From Gordonia polyisoprenivorans (GTDB lineage Bacteria; Actinomycetota; Actinomycetes; Mycobacteriales; Mycobacteriaceae): a DNA stretch of 64,000 bases. The notes under the pieces were generated by a model, which was given only the letters and a program-made list of their open reading frames with translations, did not search any database and had not been told where the DNA came from. The stretch is from NCBI RefSeq assembly GCF_017654315.1, contig NZ_CP072203.1, positions 3,596,001 through 3,660,000 on the forward strand, given 5' to 3'. This document shows, one piece after another, positions 39,292-47,407 of the stretch; within the stretch, counting starts at the first letter, position 1, and the number at the start of each line of letters is the position of its first letter. Position numbers and translations under genes: made by a program.

Positions 39292-39606
39292 CGCCGCACG
39301 AGCCGGGACCCGCCCCGCCGGCCACATCGCGACCCTTGACCGCACGATGAGAGATCGAGCTGGCGCGACATTTCCGGCATGCCCACCGCGGTGCGGCGCG
39401 CTGGTGTAGTCCTCTACTGCGACACGGTGTTTCGATCCCCCTGGAAAGAGGTCGAGAGGATTAACCTCGTCGGTGCACAAATGACTGCCCTCGGTCACCG
39501 TCGCGGTGTACAAAGGACGTCAACCGCACTCCTGCAACATTCTCGGCCGAGCCAAGACCGAGAGTGTCCTGTGCGCACGGATACACCACGATGGTTGGGC
39601 GGCACC
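39292..39606. other. 315-nt intergenic region, no gene seen
   Basis: Between the cyclase and the DUF3263 gene. It holds an open frame without family features, a possible -10 TAACCT at 39462-39467 and a weak 6-bp hairpin (TCTCGG...CCGAGA, near 39540). Nothing else is supported. Confidence 0.4.
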
Positions 39607-39837
39607 ATGACAGTGATCAACAACAAGCAGCAGCAGATGATCGACTTCGAGACGAGTTGGTACACGTTGGGCGGTGGCTCGTCCCGTGAGATCACCGAGC
39701 AGTTCGGGCTGACCGATCGTGACTTCTTCGCGCAGGTCGATCAGCTCGTCGACGAGGCACCGCCGAGCGGACTGAGCAACTCCGAATTGCGGCGGATGCG
39801 CCAGGTGATCCGCCGACGGTTGTGGATGGCGCGCTGA
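39607..39837 (+). CDS. DUF3263 family small protein
   Basis: A 76-residue protein with the actinobacterial DUF3263 pattern: FETSWYTLGGGSSREITEQFGL, FFAQVDQLVD and the basic end RRMRQVIRRRLWMAR. The helical layout (a sigma70 region-like or HTH-like fold) suggests DNA binding, but no function is known. The ATG at 39607 is the natural start; the frame is open further upstream without similarity. No clear ribosome-binding site is visible. Confidence 0.8.
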   Translation: MTVINNKQQQMIDFETSWYTLGGGSSREITEQFGLTDRDFFAQVDQLVDEAPPSGLSNSELRRMRQVIRRRLWMAR

Positions 39838-39992
39838 GCCGATAACACGTCGAGCGCTCGGCGCGCTGACGCGACGTCGCGCCGAGGAGGATGGCAGGCT
39901 GGGTATGTGCCCACCCGATCAGGCAACCACCCGGATGCTTGCGACCGACAGAAAAGGTCGATGCGCTGTCGCGGATCGGTGGTGTTGCAGTG

Positions 39993-40301
39993 ATGACGCC
40001 TTTCTCCGACGACGATCTCGAGCAGTTCTATCGGGGTGTGGAGGCGCGGACCGACCTGACCCCGCGGCGTCGTCGACACCCGGCGCCGGTGTATCGGGAC
40101 TGTCCGACGCCGTACAAGGACGCCTTCGGCTCGGAGGCCGCGGCGATCGAGGGGATCGGCCGGATTCGGCAGGTCGGTCGGCGTGCGCCGACGCTGCGGT
40201 GTTATCGCTGTGACTGCGGGTCGTGGCACATCACCAGCAGTCCGCCGCGCGAGGAGCCACCCCGACCCCCGAGCGGCCGTCGTGGCCGACGCAGACGATG
40301 A
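39993..40301 (+). CDS. Hypothetical small protein with CxxC knuckle
   Basis: A 102-residue basic protein. CYRCDCGSWHIT near residues 70-82 forms a possible zinc knuckle, and the last 20 residues are Pro/Arg-rich. The N-terminus (MTPFSDDDLEQFYRGVEART) looks like a true start. I do not recognise the family. It precedes the VOC gene by 14 nt and may be co-transcribed with it. Confidence 0.6.
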   Translation: MTPFSDDDLEQFYRGVEARTDLTPRRRRHPAPVYRDCPTPYKDAFGSEAAAIEGIGRIRQVGRRAPTLRCYRCDCGSWHITSSPPREEPPRPPSGRRGRRRR

Positions 40302-40315
40302 GGAGCACTTCTCCG

Positions 40316-41152
40316 ATGGCACAGCATGCCGACGCGGACGTCCCGAGCGGGATCGAGACCGGACCCACCGACACGGCGCCGACCGGACCGCACGACCCGG
40401 TCGCCGTTGTCGATCTCGGCACGCCCGACGTCGACGCATCGGCCGCGGCGTACGCGAGACTACTGGGCCTGCCGCAGCCCACCGACGACATCGGCGTGTT
40501 CGCTGCTCGAATCCGATTGCGGCCCAGTACATCCGGCGATCAGCACCGGGTGCTCTTCGGAGCCCCCGACGCCGACGGTCATGTGCGCCTGCTCCGGCGG
40601 CGCGGTCTGGAGTTGACGGCGCCGACGGGAGCCGACGTGCGCGGGGAGTGGCATGTCGACACCTTGCCCTTCGGTGTCACCCCGGCCGACCCGGTGGCCG
40701 ATCGCGGGCGCACCGTGTCGGCGCCCGAGGTTGCCGCCGACATCGCCGGTATCGATCATCTGGTGTTCTCCAGCCCCGATCGCAATCACGCGGTCGCTCT
40801 GTTCGGTGCCACGCTCGGACTGGATTTCCGCCTCGACCGCCGAGTCGTCGACGGTCTGCGACAGTTGTTCTTCCGCCGAGGCGATCTCGTCGTGGAAGTC
40901 GTCGTCCCCGACAGCGCGCCCACCGACGAGCCCGTACGCCTGTGGGGTATCGCGTGGGGCAGCACCGACATCGCGGCCACCCATCGTCGCCTGACCGACG
41001 CCGGGGTCGGCATCTCCGAGATCCGCGACGGCCGCAAACCGGGTACCCGGGTGGCCACCATCGACGACGATGCTCTCGCCACGCGTTCGATCATCATCGG
41101 CAGCGACCACACGCGCCCTGCCGCATCAGTCCACGACGAAGGAGCCCGATGA
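40316..41152 (+). CDS. VOC (glyoxalase/bleomycin-resistance-fold) family protein
   Basis: A 278-residue protein with two VOC half-repeats. The first (about 27-125, VAVVDLGTPDVDASAAAYARLLGL) lacks clear metal ligands. The second (about 140-265, IDHLVFSSPDRNHAVALFGATLGLDF and LWGIAWGSTD) keeps a His at the first-strand position (IDHLVF). Substrate unknown. AGGAG lies 11 nt before the ATG. Its stop overlaps the downstream reductase by 4 nt. Confidence 0.82.
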   Translation: MAQHADADVPSGIETGPTDTAPTGPHDPVAVVDLGTPDVDASAAAYARLLGLPQPTDDIGVFAARIRLRPSTSGDQHRVLFGAPDADGHVRLLRRRGLELTAPTGADVRGEWHVDTLPFGVTPADPVADRGRTVSAPEVAADIAGIDHLVFSSPDRNHAVALFGATLGLDFRLDRRVVDGLRQLFFRRGDLVVEVVVPDSAPTDEPVRLWGIAWGSTDIAATHRRLTDAGVGISEIRDGRKPGTRVATIDDDALATRSIIIGSDHTRPAASVHDEGAR

Positions 41153-41523
41153 GCCTGTTCACCTCCGCGGCGGCCGTGACCAACAAGGCGGTCATCCCGC
41201 TGTTCGGACTACCGGTCATCGGTGCCGCGCTGGGCAGGTCGATGACCGTGGTGACCTACACCGGCCGGCGTTCGGGCACCACGTTCCGGCTGCCGGTCGC
41301 ATTTCGACGCGGCACGCCGGCCTCCGAGAGCGGGGCGGACCGTGAGACCGTCCTGATCGGAGTGGCGCTGCCGGACAAGAAGAACTGGTGGCGCAACTTC
41401 ACCGGGAGCGGTGGACCGCTGTCGCTACTGCTCGACGGCGCGGACCGGACAGGTCACGCCGTCGCGACTCGTGACGAGAAGGGTTCGGTGTCGGTTCGGG
41501 TGGTTCTCGACCCGGTCGTCTGA
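41149..41523 (+). CDS. Nitroreductase/deazaflavin-dependent oxidoreductase family protein (DUF385-like)
   Basis: A 124-residue protein with VTYTGRRSGTTFRLPVAF and KNWWRNFTG, the pattern of F420-binding FDOR-A/DUF385 proteins such as Ddn. Those use reduced F420 on quinone or nitro substrates. It has an N-terminal hydrophobic stretch. GAAGGA lies 5 nt before the ATG. The gene overlaps the VOC gene and is convergent with the MerR-DnaN gene. Confidence 0.75.
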   Translation: MSLFTSAAAVTNKAVIPLFGLPVIGAALGRSMTVVTYTGRRSGTTFRLPVAFRRGTPASESGADRETVLIGVALPDKKNWWRNFTGSGGPLSLLLDGADRTGHAVATRDEKGSVSVRVVLDPVV

Positions 41524-41557
41524 ACGCGGTCAGTCGCCCTGCCCGGGGCTGTACAGG

Positions 41558-42679
41558 TCAGGACGCGACTCGGTCGATAGACGCCGGGGACCTGACCGGC
41601 ATCACCAGTGTGGTCAGTTCGCCACGATCGGCCGAGCGGATCGTGGCGGGCTGATCTCCACCACGGAGCTCGACGAGTAGGTCCGCACCGATCGCGGTGC
41701 TGATCGCCGGATGGAGCGTCGTCATCTCGAACCACAGGGTCAGTGGTGCACCCGTCACCTCGGCCACCACGCGCATCTCGTCACCGAGATCCGTGGTGCC
41801 GGGGGAGCCGGAGTCGGCGTCGGACGGGCGCGGGTACGGGCGAAGGGCGATCCGCCCCTCATCGATCTGCATCTCGACGAATTCTGCGGGGCCGCGCTCG
41901 AGTGCGTCGAGCAGTCCGGTCCGCGACGTCAGCATCGTTGTTGTCGGAGTCGGCAATGCCCCGAGCAGCGCACGATGATCCGGGAAGGTGTCGTCGATCA
42001 GTCGGCAGTGACGCCGGCGTCCGCCGGGAAGCGTGATCGTGAGGTCATCGTCGGCGACGGTCAGCTCAACGACAGGGGAGTGTCGGAGATCGGCCAGGCA
42101 CCGGCGCAGGTCGTCTGCGCTGACCGTGCCCGCCCACGTCGCGCCCGTTTGCCCGGCGACGAGCGATCGGGTCGTGAGCCGATAGCGATCGGTGGCGGTC
42201 ATCGTGAGAGCCCCGTTGTCGATCTCCACGCGAACCCCGCCGAGGACAGCGAACTCCGCGTCGCATGCCGTGGTGGTGAGAACCTGGTCGGTTGCGGCGG
42301 CAAACATCGGTCCACTGATCGTCGTCACACCGGGTTCTGGCTGAATGTCCCACTGTGCCTTGATGAGCGAGGCAGTCGACCGTGCGGCTTCGGCCGCGCC
42401 GATGATCTCCGCGAGGTAATCGTCGAGACAACGCTTCGCATCGAGCGGTGCGGAGTCGAGCATCTTCCGCACCCCCACGATGGGCATGCCGATCTCTCGT
42501 AGACGTCGAACCAGGACCGCACGGTCACATTGGCCCGGGGTGTACCAGCGGTAGCCCGAGCCTGGATCGACGCGATCTGGTCGCAGAAGCCCGGCGTCGT
42601 CGTAGAAACGTAGGGCGCTCGTCGTCAGGCCGCACGCGTCGGCGAACGCCCCGATCGACATCATCTCCGAATTGGTCAC
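41558..42679 (-). CDS. MerR-family regulator fused to a DnaN (DNA polymerase III beta clamp)-like module
   Basis: A 373-residue fusion. Residues 7-75 are a MerR winged helix (SIGAFADACGLTTSALRFYDDAGLL, YRWYTPGQCDRAVLVRRLREIG) and 80-110 the usual dimer helix. Residues 117-245 read as sliding-clamp domain 2: AVLGGVRVEIDNGALTMTATDRYRL, then CRLIDDTFPDHRALL at the place of the clamp's FPDY. Residues 250-363 read as domain 3, ending TTLVMPVR like the LxMPxR end of DnaN. Clamp domain 1 is missing. The module may bind clamp-loader or clamp-binding peptides, or a drug that targets DnaN. The GTG is placed by the -10 six nt upstream; ATGs at 42664 and 42661 are alternatives. Confidence 0.85.
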   Translation of the reverse strand: MTNSEMMSIGAFADACGLTTSALRFYDDAGLLRPDRVDPGSGYRWYTPGQCDRAVLVRRLREIGMPIVGVRKMLDSAPLDAKRCLDDYLAEIIGAAEAARSTASLIKAQWDIQPEPGVTTISGPMFAAATDQVLTTTACDAEFAVLGGVRVEIDNGALTMTATDRYRLTTRSLVAGQTGATWAGTVSADDLRRCLADLRHSPVVELTVADDDLTITLPGGRRRHCRLIDDTFPDHRALLGALPTPTTTMLTSRTGLLDALERGPAEFVEMQIDEGRIALRPYPRPSDADSGSPGTTDLGDEMRVVAEVTGAPLTLWFEMTTLHPAISTAIGADLLVELRGGDQPATIRSADRGELTTLVMPVRSPASIDRVAS

Positions 42680-42716
42680 CGGGACATCATCGGACCTCGA
42701 CCTACCTGAAGGTCAA
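42680..42716 (-). promoter_or_regulatory. MerR-type promoter/operator of the MerR-DnaN gene
   Basis: On the minus strand TTGACC (42716-42711) and GATGAT (42691-42686) are separated by exactly 19 nt, the long spacer typical of MerR-controlled promoters. The spacer region holds a dyad with GACCT...AGGTC arms (42714-42693). The hexamer ends 6 nt before the GTG, so the transcript is probably leaderless. Autoregulation is inferred. Confidence 0.65.
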
Positions 42717-42769
42717 GCCGCTCCGCCGGATTCGAGGATGGCGCAGAGGTGGCCCGTCATCAACGCACG

Positions 42770-42811
42770 GCGAGGTCACCGGCATCCGTTGTGGTGTGCC
42801 GGTGACCTCGC
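42770..42811 (-). terminator. Hairpin terminator after the HNH gene, 15-bp perfect stem
   Basis: GCGAGGTCACCGGCA (42770-42784) is exactly complementary to 42797-42811, with a 12-nt loop. It lies just past the 3' end of the HNH gene and before the MerR-DnaN promoter. It lacks a T tract, which is common in actinobacteria. Confidence 0.7.
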
Positions 42812-42841
42812 GTGTGTGTGGTTGTCGGCTCGTTGGCCTGG

Positions 42842-44536
42842 TCAGGCTGCGTCGGGGTGGGCGAGGAAGAAGTTGATGTCGCCTCGTGGTGCCTGTGGTC
42901 GATGACGGTCGGGTGGGCCCAGCCCGGGTGGATTCGGTCCGGGTGGTGGGTGATCGTGTGGGCCGGTCCGTCGGTGGCCGTGGCGGCTGTTGGCTTCGCG
43001 GTGCACGACTCGCTGCACCCCGGCGTCGAGGCGGGCTTCGCACCTCGACACCGGTGGTGGTGGCGGGTCGGCCGGTACGCCGGCCGCGTCTCGGATGTGT
43101 TCGACCGCGGCCCGAAACGTCCGGTCAATCCGAAAGAACTTGTTGACCCGCAACGGGTTCTGTGGCTGGCCGGGTTCGGTGTTGAGTCGCCAGCCGAAGC
43201 GTCCGGCGTCGGGGCCACTGCGGATCAGTTCGGTGGTGTACTGGCCGGCGTCGGGGCCGACCATCCTGTTGTGCACACCGCATGCCGGGGCGAGATCGTG
43301 GATGTCGGTGTTCCCGCCCCGCGCATAGTCACGGGCGGCGTGGTGGATTTCGACGTGCACCATCGGCGCCGAACAGTCCGGATGCGAACAGCCCCCGTAG
43401 GAATCGGCCAGGGCCAGCCGCTGGCCCCGTGAGGCGAACCGACGGGCTTGCCCGAAATACAAGATCTCCGACGAATGATCGGCGTACACCGCCAAATACA
43501 GTTGCGCCCGCGCCGCCACCTCCACCACATCGCCGATCGGCAGTGTCGTACCGGAGGCGGTACGTCCGAGACCGGCCTGCTCGCGTAATTCCTGGGAGGT
43601 GATCGACACGATCAACTGCGGCGGCAGACCCCGATGACTCTTACCCGGTAACCCGCCGTCGAGGGCGGCGTGGAGCAGGGCACGGAACGCATCATGCTGG
43701 CGTTGTGCGGTGGTGCGTGTATCGCGTTGGGCCGCGGCCTCCAACGCTTCTGGGTCGGCGTCCTGGACGGATCCGTGCGGGGAGTTCTCGTCGTCGGGAT
43801 TGTTGACGCCCTTGGCCGCCCATGACGCCAGCACCACATCGAACATCGCTCGGGTGGCCGGGTCCAGGCGGCCTTTGATCATCGACATCTGTTGCGCGTC
43901 TTGACGACCCAACCATAGTTGCCGTTGCCGGGCCCGGTCGGCGGGTTCGGTCAGCTCGCCGTCGGGATCGACCCGTGCAAGCAGTTGTTGCCCGAGGACC
44001 CCCAACTCCGCGGGGGTGTGCTCGCGTGCCAGTTGACCCAACGTCTGCTCCGCTGCGGTGTGGACCTCGGCGGGCAACGCCACCGGGATCTTGCGGAGCA
44101 CGTCGAGGACCGCGTGGACGTGGTCCGGGCCGAGAACTCCGTCGGCGACACCGTCGGCCAGGGTCGGTGCCGACGGCGGTAACGGCGTACCGGTCGGTGA
44201 GGTGAACTGCCCCAACGCCTGCAACCGGCGTTTACGGCGGAAGGTGTCGGTGATCCGTAATCGGCGGCTCAGAAAGCCGGAGATGTTCTGAAAACCCAGC
44301 TTCCGGTACACGCCGCGGTTCTCGACCTCGATCAGTGCGGGTTGACTCACCGATTCCATCCGCCGAGCGGCGCGTTCGTGTTCCTCGGTGACCGTCACCA
44401 GGTCGGTATCGGACAACACGTGTGGCGATGCGGCAGCAATGCGGTCGAGCACACCATGCAGCTGCGCGTACAGGTCCAGCATGTCCGCAGCAGCCGACGG
44501 ATCCTTTCCACCATCGACATCGGCCACCGCGATCAC
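42842..44536 (-). CDS. DUF222 / 13E12-repeat HNH endonuclease family protein
   Basis: A 564-residue protein. DUF222 fills about 30-330 (LGFQNISGFLSRRLRI, DPATRAMFDVVLASWAAKG, QRQHDAFRALLHAAL). An HNH nuclease motif follows: CSHPDCSAPMVHVEIHHA with the catalytic His pair and CGVHNRMVG. The last 75 residues are a Pro/His/Arg-rich tail. These genes are repeated in mycobacterial genomes as the 13E12 family, and some are reported as LexA-regulated. The GTG at 44536 sits directly on GAGGGGG; the GTG at 44527 has better spacing from it. The biological role is unknown. Confidence 0.88.
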   Translation of the reverse strand: MIAVADVDGGKDPSAAADMLDLYAQLHGVLDRIAAASPHVLSDTDLVTVTEEHERAARRMESVSQPALIEVENRGVYRKLGFQNISGFLSRRLRITDTFRRKRRLQALGQFTSPTGTPLPPSAPTLADGVADGVLGPDHVHAVLDVLRKIPVALPAEVHTAAEQTLGQLAREHTPAELGVLGQQLLARVDPDGELTEPADRARQRQLWLGRQDAQQMSMIKGRLDPATRAMFDVVLASWAAKGVNNPDDENSPHGSVQDADPEALEAAAQRDTRTTAQRQHDAFRALLHAALDGGLPGKSHRGLPPQLIVSITSQELREQAGLGRTASGTTLPIGDVVEVAARAQLYLAVYADHSSEILYFGQARRFASRGQRLALADSYGGCSHPDCSAPMVHVEIHHAARDYARGGNTDIHDLAPACGVHNRMVGPDAGQYTTELIRSGPDAGRFGWRLNTEPGQPQNPLRVNKFFRIDRTFRAAVEHIRDAAGVPADPPPPPVSRCEARLDAGVQRVVHREANSRHGHRRTGPHDHPPPGPNPPGLGPPDRHRPQAPRGDINFFLAHPDAA

Positions 44537-44550
44537 CCCCTCGCGCGATA

Positions 44551-44584
44551 CTCGAATGTATCACCCCATGAATACATGTTCGAG
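44551..44584 (-). promoter_or_regulatory. Inverted repeat / LexA-box-like site upstream of the HNH gene
   Basis: CTCGAATGTAT (44551-44561) and ATACATGTTCGAG (44572-44584) are inverted arms differing by a 2-nt insertion. On the minus strand TCGAAC-N4-ATTCAT matches 9 of 12 positions of the actinobacterial SOS box TCGAAC-N4-GTTCGA. A -10-like TACATT lies at 44560-44555. LexA binding is inference. Confidence 0.45.
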
Positions 44585-44882
44585 TATACCCGCCGAAGAC
44601 CTCAACCTCAATACATAGCGTCAATTGGTTCGCAGGTTTGCGCGCCTTTCGGGCTGATGGCTCAAGCCGATAGTGGGCCAAGGGCACCCGCCGCCTATAG
44701 ATCGCTGGTTCGCGCGGCGAAATTGTCTGGAGTACAACCCAGTTCACCTGTCGGTCGCTGATGAAGTCCATCGTGTCGACGATTCCAAGACCCCGCCGAG
44801 ATCGACGATCACCCCAGTGAATACCAGGGCTTCAACGTTAAGGCTCACTGTGGGCGCATGCGGGTCACCCACCACTACAGGT
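44585..44882. other. About 300-nt region upstream of the HNH promoter, no gene seen
   Basis: It lies between the HNH promoter repeat and the 3' end of the DinB-fold gene. Base composition is less GC-rich than the neighbours around 44590-44860. No coding or RNA feature could be supported. Confidence 0.4.
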
Positions 44883-45386
44883 CTATGTGCCGGGGTGGTG
44901 GTGGCCGACCGCGTTGATCTGTTCGCGGAGGATATCGCCGTGACCCGCGTGGCGGGCGAACTCGGTGATCATAGCGACCAGTGTCCAGCGCATGCTGACC
45001 AGCCCTTCACGGGGTTGACGTTTGATGTCGTCAAGAGAGAAGCGGGCAGCGATGTCTCGCGAGCGTGTCCCGGCACGTTCGAACTCGGCAATCACCTCCT
45101 CCAATGTCTCGTCTTCGGCCACTGTGAAGGTGCCTTCGTCGCGGCGCGAGTAGCCATCGCATTCTTGTTCCTCAAGTCCTGCCCAGAAGCGCTGAAACCA
45201 GATCCGTTCGGCGGCCGCGGCATGCTTGATCAACGAGATGGGCGTGGTCAGCGAAGGAACCAGATGCAGGCGCGCGCTCATCTCGTCGAGACCTCGCACG
45301 GTCTCGACGAGCGCTCGACGGTTGTGATCGAGCATGCTGTTCAGGATCAGTCGTTCGTCTCCGGCGGTAATCATGTTGATAGACAT
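44883..45386 (-). CDS. DinB-superfamily (DUF664-like) protein
   Basis: A 167-residue four-helix protein of the DinB/YfiT type, a metal-binding fold used by mycothiol- or bacillithiol-dependent enzymes and unknown proteins. LNSMLDHNRRALVETVRGL is helix 1, the ISLIKHAAAAERIWFQRFW stretch gives one His, and EFARHAGHGDILREQI the C-terminal His pair. It is not the DinB polymerase. The start is uncertain: ATG at 45386 is used, with alternatives at 45428 and 45374. It stands alone. Confidence 0.8.
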   Translation of the reverse strand: MSINMITAGDERLILNSMLDHNRRALVETVRGLDEMSARLHLVPSLTTPISLIKHAAAAERIWFQRFWAGLEEQECDGYSRRDEGTFTVAEDETLEEVIAEFERAGTRSRDIAARFSLDDIKRQPREGLVSMRWTLVAMITEFARHAGHGDILREQINAVGHHHPGT

Positions 45387-45726
45387 CAGTTTTCGTTGAC
45401 CTTTTGTAGGGGCCGTGACACTTGGCATGGCCTATGGGGTTTGTCCGCAGTTGGCACGCTCCCGATGACCAGGGCGCAAGGAAATCGCCTGGAACGGCCG
45501 CAGGAAGCGACGGAGGGAGTTCCTTCGTCGAGGTGACGGTTGAATGCGGTTGGAGGGTGATGCATCATCAGGCCTGCAGCCACTGACTGAGCAAGAAGTG
45601 CCCAGTCGGCATCTAGTATGCCGTACGCGCTCGCCGCAGGCTGCTCACCGTAGCTGAGGCTCGCGCGCCACGGGCTGTCACATCAGAACAATCCGCTCGA
45701 CCTGGGAGACACGCCCTAGCCGTGCC
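45387..45726. other. 340-nt intergenic region, no gene seen
   Basis: It contains the DinB-protein promoter region. A short direct repeat (CCCTAGCCG twice near 45713-45735) runs into the 3' end of the hydrolase gene. I found no RNA gene, terminator or coding signal. Confidence 0.4.
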
Positions 45727-46971
45727 CTAGCCGGCGGTGAGCGCTCGCAGCGGACGGAGTCCGTCACGGAGCCACAGGTAGATCTCGTCGTGGTTGAGCA
45801 GCGTGAAATGGTTCGCGCGGCCCAGGTGCATGCCGTCCTCGTCGCGGAATCCGATCCGCCGGGAGCGATGGAATCCTCGACCGCTTGGCGTCAGAACCAG
45901 ACCGTCGCCGATGAAGCGGCCGAGCGGGTGGCGCGGATTGCCGAAGAGGGAAGCCGTCACGAACAGATGGCGGGCGCCGGCGAGCAGTGGGACGTCCGCG
46001 CCGGGCGCCTGCCACCAACCATCCGGATCCGCCGATGGTCCATCCTCGGCGATGACGTTGCCGTGGAACAGATCTCGGACACCGGCACTGCGCCGACGCA
46101 ACAACTCGCCGAACGGTCGGGTCACCGACAACATGCGCAACGCCGACGACGCGGCGTGCACCCCCCGCGCCAGGGGCGCACCGAGGTGCGGGGAGCCGAG
46201 ACTGACCGTCTCGGTCACCAGTGGCACCCACGGCGCGCGGCTGCGCGTGCCGAGGTGACATGCGCTGCGGATGACCAGGCCGCCCATGGAATGCCCCACG
46301 AGGGAGATACGGGTGACCGGTACCGGCCACAGCAAGACCATCTCGCTCAGCAATCGGGCGAGGGTCGCACCGTTGTCGCTGATATGGCGGCCGGTGTTGT
46401 AGCGGATCTGCACCTCGGTGGCGCCGATATCGTCGGCGAGCCGCGCTCCATAGGTCGGATGTCCACCGAGCCGCCAGGCATGTTCGGTCTCCATCAGCCC
46501 GTGTAGGAACACCACGAGGTGTCCGGTGGCGTGCGGATACGCGGCGGCCAAGCCGTCGGTGGTCACGGTGACCGGTGAGCCACCGACGCGCGGCGCCATC
46601 CGTGGCGCCAGCGGGGAGTGGTCGTCGTCGAGGGCATCACCGATGAGTCCGTCGAGGATGCCGATCATGGCCGCACCGCGGACCGTCGTGGTCGGCTGAT
46701 GCCCGGTCTCGGGCAACGCGTCGGCGACGATCGTGGCCGAGTCGAGCACTCCGGTGATCGAGGTGTAGACCGCTTCGCTGACCGCGTCGTGCACGGTGCG
46801 CACCGGTGCGACGGACCTGCCGATCGCGAGGTCGAGTGTGCCGAACACCGCCGCCGAGGTGGCGCGGTGTACCCGCGCGATTCCGACGGTGGCCTTACCC
46901 AGTTCACTCAGTCCCAGTCGTGCCAGCGCACGGACTTCTCCCTGTTCACCGACCAACTGCCTGCTGCTCAT
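45727..46971 (-). CDS. Alpha/beta-hydrolase, lipase-like
   Basis: A 414-residue serine hydrolase. About 110 N-terminal helical residues (a phasin-like or amphipathic segment) precede an alpha/beta core with LVVFLHGLMETEHAW (oxyanion region) and ISLVGHSMGGLVIRSA with Ser228. SLGSPHLGAPLARG is typical of PGAP1/triacylglycerol-lipase-like proteins. The final His is probably in GRANHFTLLNHDEIYLW. No signal peptide is visible. The ATG at 46971 is the best start; longer extensions reach into the divergent promoter region. An imperfect palindrome (TGTACGTTCGTTCA near 46981-46994) may be an operator. Confidence 0.83.
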   Translation of the reverse strand: MSSRQLVGEQGEVRALARLGLSELGKATVGIARVHRATSAAVFGTLDLAIGRSVAPVRTVHDAVSEAVYTSITGVLDSATIVADALPETGHQPTTTVRGAAMIGILDGLIGDALDDDHSPLAPRMAPRVGGSPVTVTTDGLAAAYPHATGHLVVFLHGLMETEHAWRLGGHPTYGARLADDIGATEVQIRYNTGRHISDNGATLARLLSEMVLLWPVPVTRISLVGHSMGGLVIRSACHLGTRSRAPWVPLVTETVSLGSPHLGAPLARGVHAASSALRMLSVTRPFGELLRRRSAGVRDLFHGNVIAEDGPSADPDGWWQAPGADVPLLAGARHLFVTASLFGNPRHPLGRFIGDGLVLTPSGRGFHRSRRIGFRDEDGMHLGRANHFTLLNHDEIYLWLRDGLRPLRALTAG

Positions 46972-47054
46972 GGATCTCAGTGTACGTTCGTTCACTCGAT
47001 TCATCTCCGTGATGGCATGGATACGTGCGTCGGCGGTTGGATAAACGGCGGCGA

Positions 47055-47070
47055 TCGAACATATGATCGC
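47055..47070 (+). promoter_or_regulatory. LexA (SOS)-box-like site overlapping a -10 hexamer
   Basis: TCGAACATATGATCGC matches the actinobacterial SOS box TCGAAC-N4-GTTCGA at 10 of 12 positions. A -10-like TATGAT (47062-47067) lies inside it, 7 nt before the GTG at 47075. A repressor bound here would block that promoter. LexA control is inferred. Confidence 0.45.
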
Positions 47071-47074
47071 ATGC

Positions 47075-47407
47075 GTGGGTATGGCTCGAATCGGTGGCGA
47101 CAGCGGGCGACCCCACCGGCCCGCGTTCGTGCGCGTCGGCCATCGAGCGGTGCTGATCGATCTGAACGCGCTGTATCCGCAGACGCCGCACCACAGCGGC
47201 ACCTACCACCCCGACGGATTGCAGATCCGCAAGGTCGCCACCGGCGTCCTCACCGAGTGGGGACTGTCGGAGTGGGGCGAGTGGTACGGCAAGGTGACCT
47301 ACACCCTGAGCGCACGCGACCGGCAGGAGTCGGTCACCCACTGGGTGCCGGCGTGGGCCCTGCGTCCCGCCGATGGCCCCGGTCGGGTCAGGCCGGACCG
47401 GAGATGA
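47075..47407 (+). CDS. Hypothetical protein, possibly SOS-regulated
   Basis: A 110-residue protein with no motif that I recognise. It reads like one beta-rich domain (VGHRAVLIDLNALYPQTPHHSGTYHPDG and GLSEWGEWYGKVTYTLSARD). The GTG at 47075 is chosen because TATGAT lies 7 nt upstream; ATGs at 47063 and 47081 are in the same frame. The 3' end overlaps the PucR gene by 20 nt on the opposite strand. Its codon pattern looks coding. Confidence 0.6.
   Translation: MGMARIGGDSGRPHRPAFVRVGHRAVLIDLNALYPQTPHHSGTYHPDGLQIRKVATGVLTEWGLSEWGEWYGKVTYTLSARDRQESVTHWVPAWALRPADGPGRVRPDRR

Noticed and set aside
42812..43432. Plus-strand open frame of 206 codons opposite the HNH gene
   Set aside because: Antisense to the HNH protein's recognised HNH and tail region; no motif.
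46981..46994. TGTACGTTCGTTCA as a TetR-type operator
   Set aside because: Only 10 of 14 positions are symmetric and no TetR gene is near. Kept as a remark in the hydrolase entry only.
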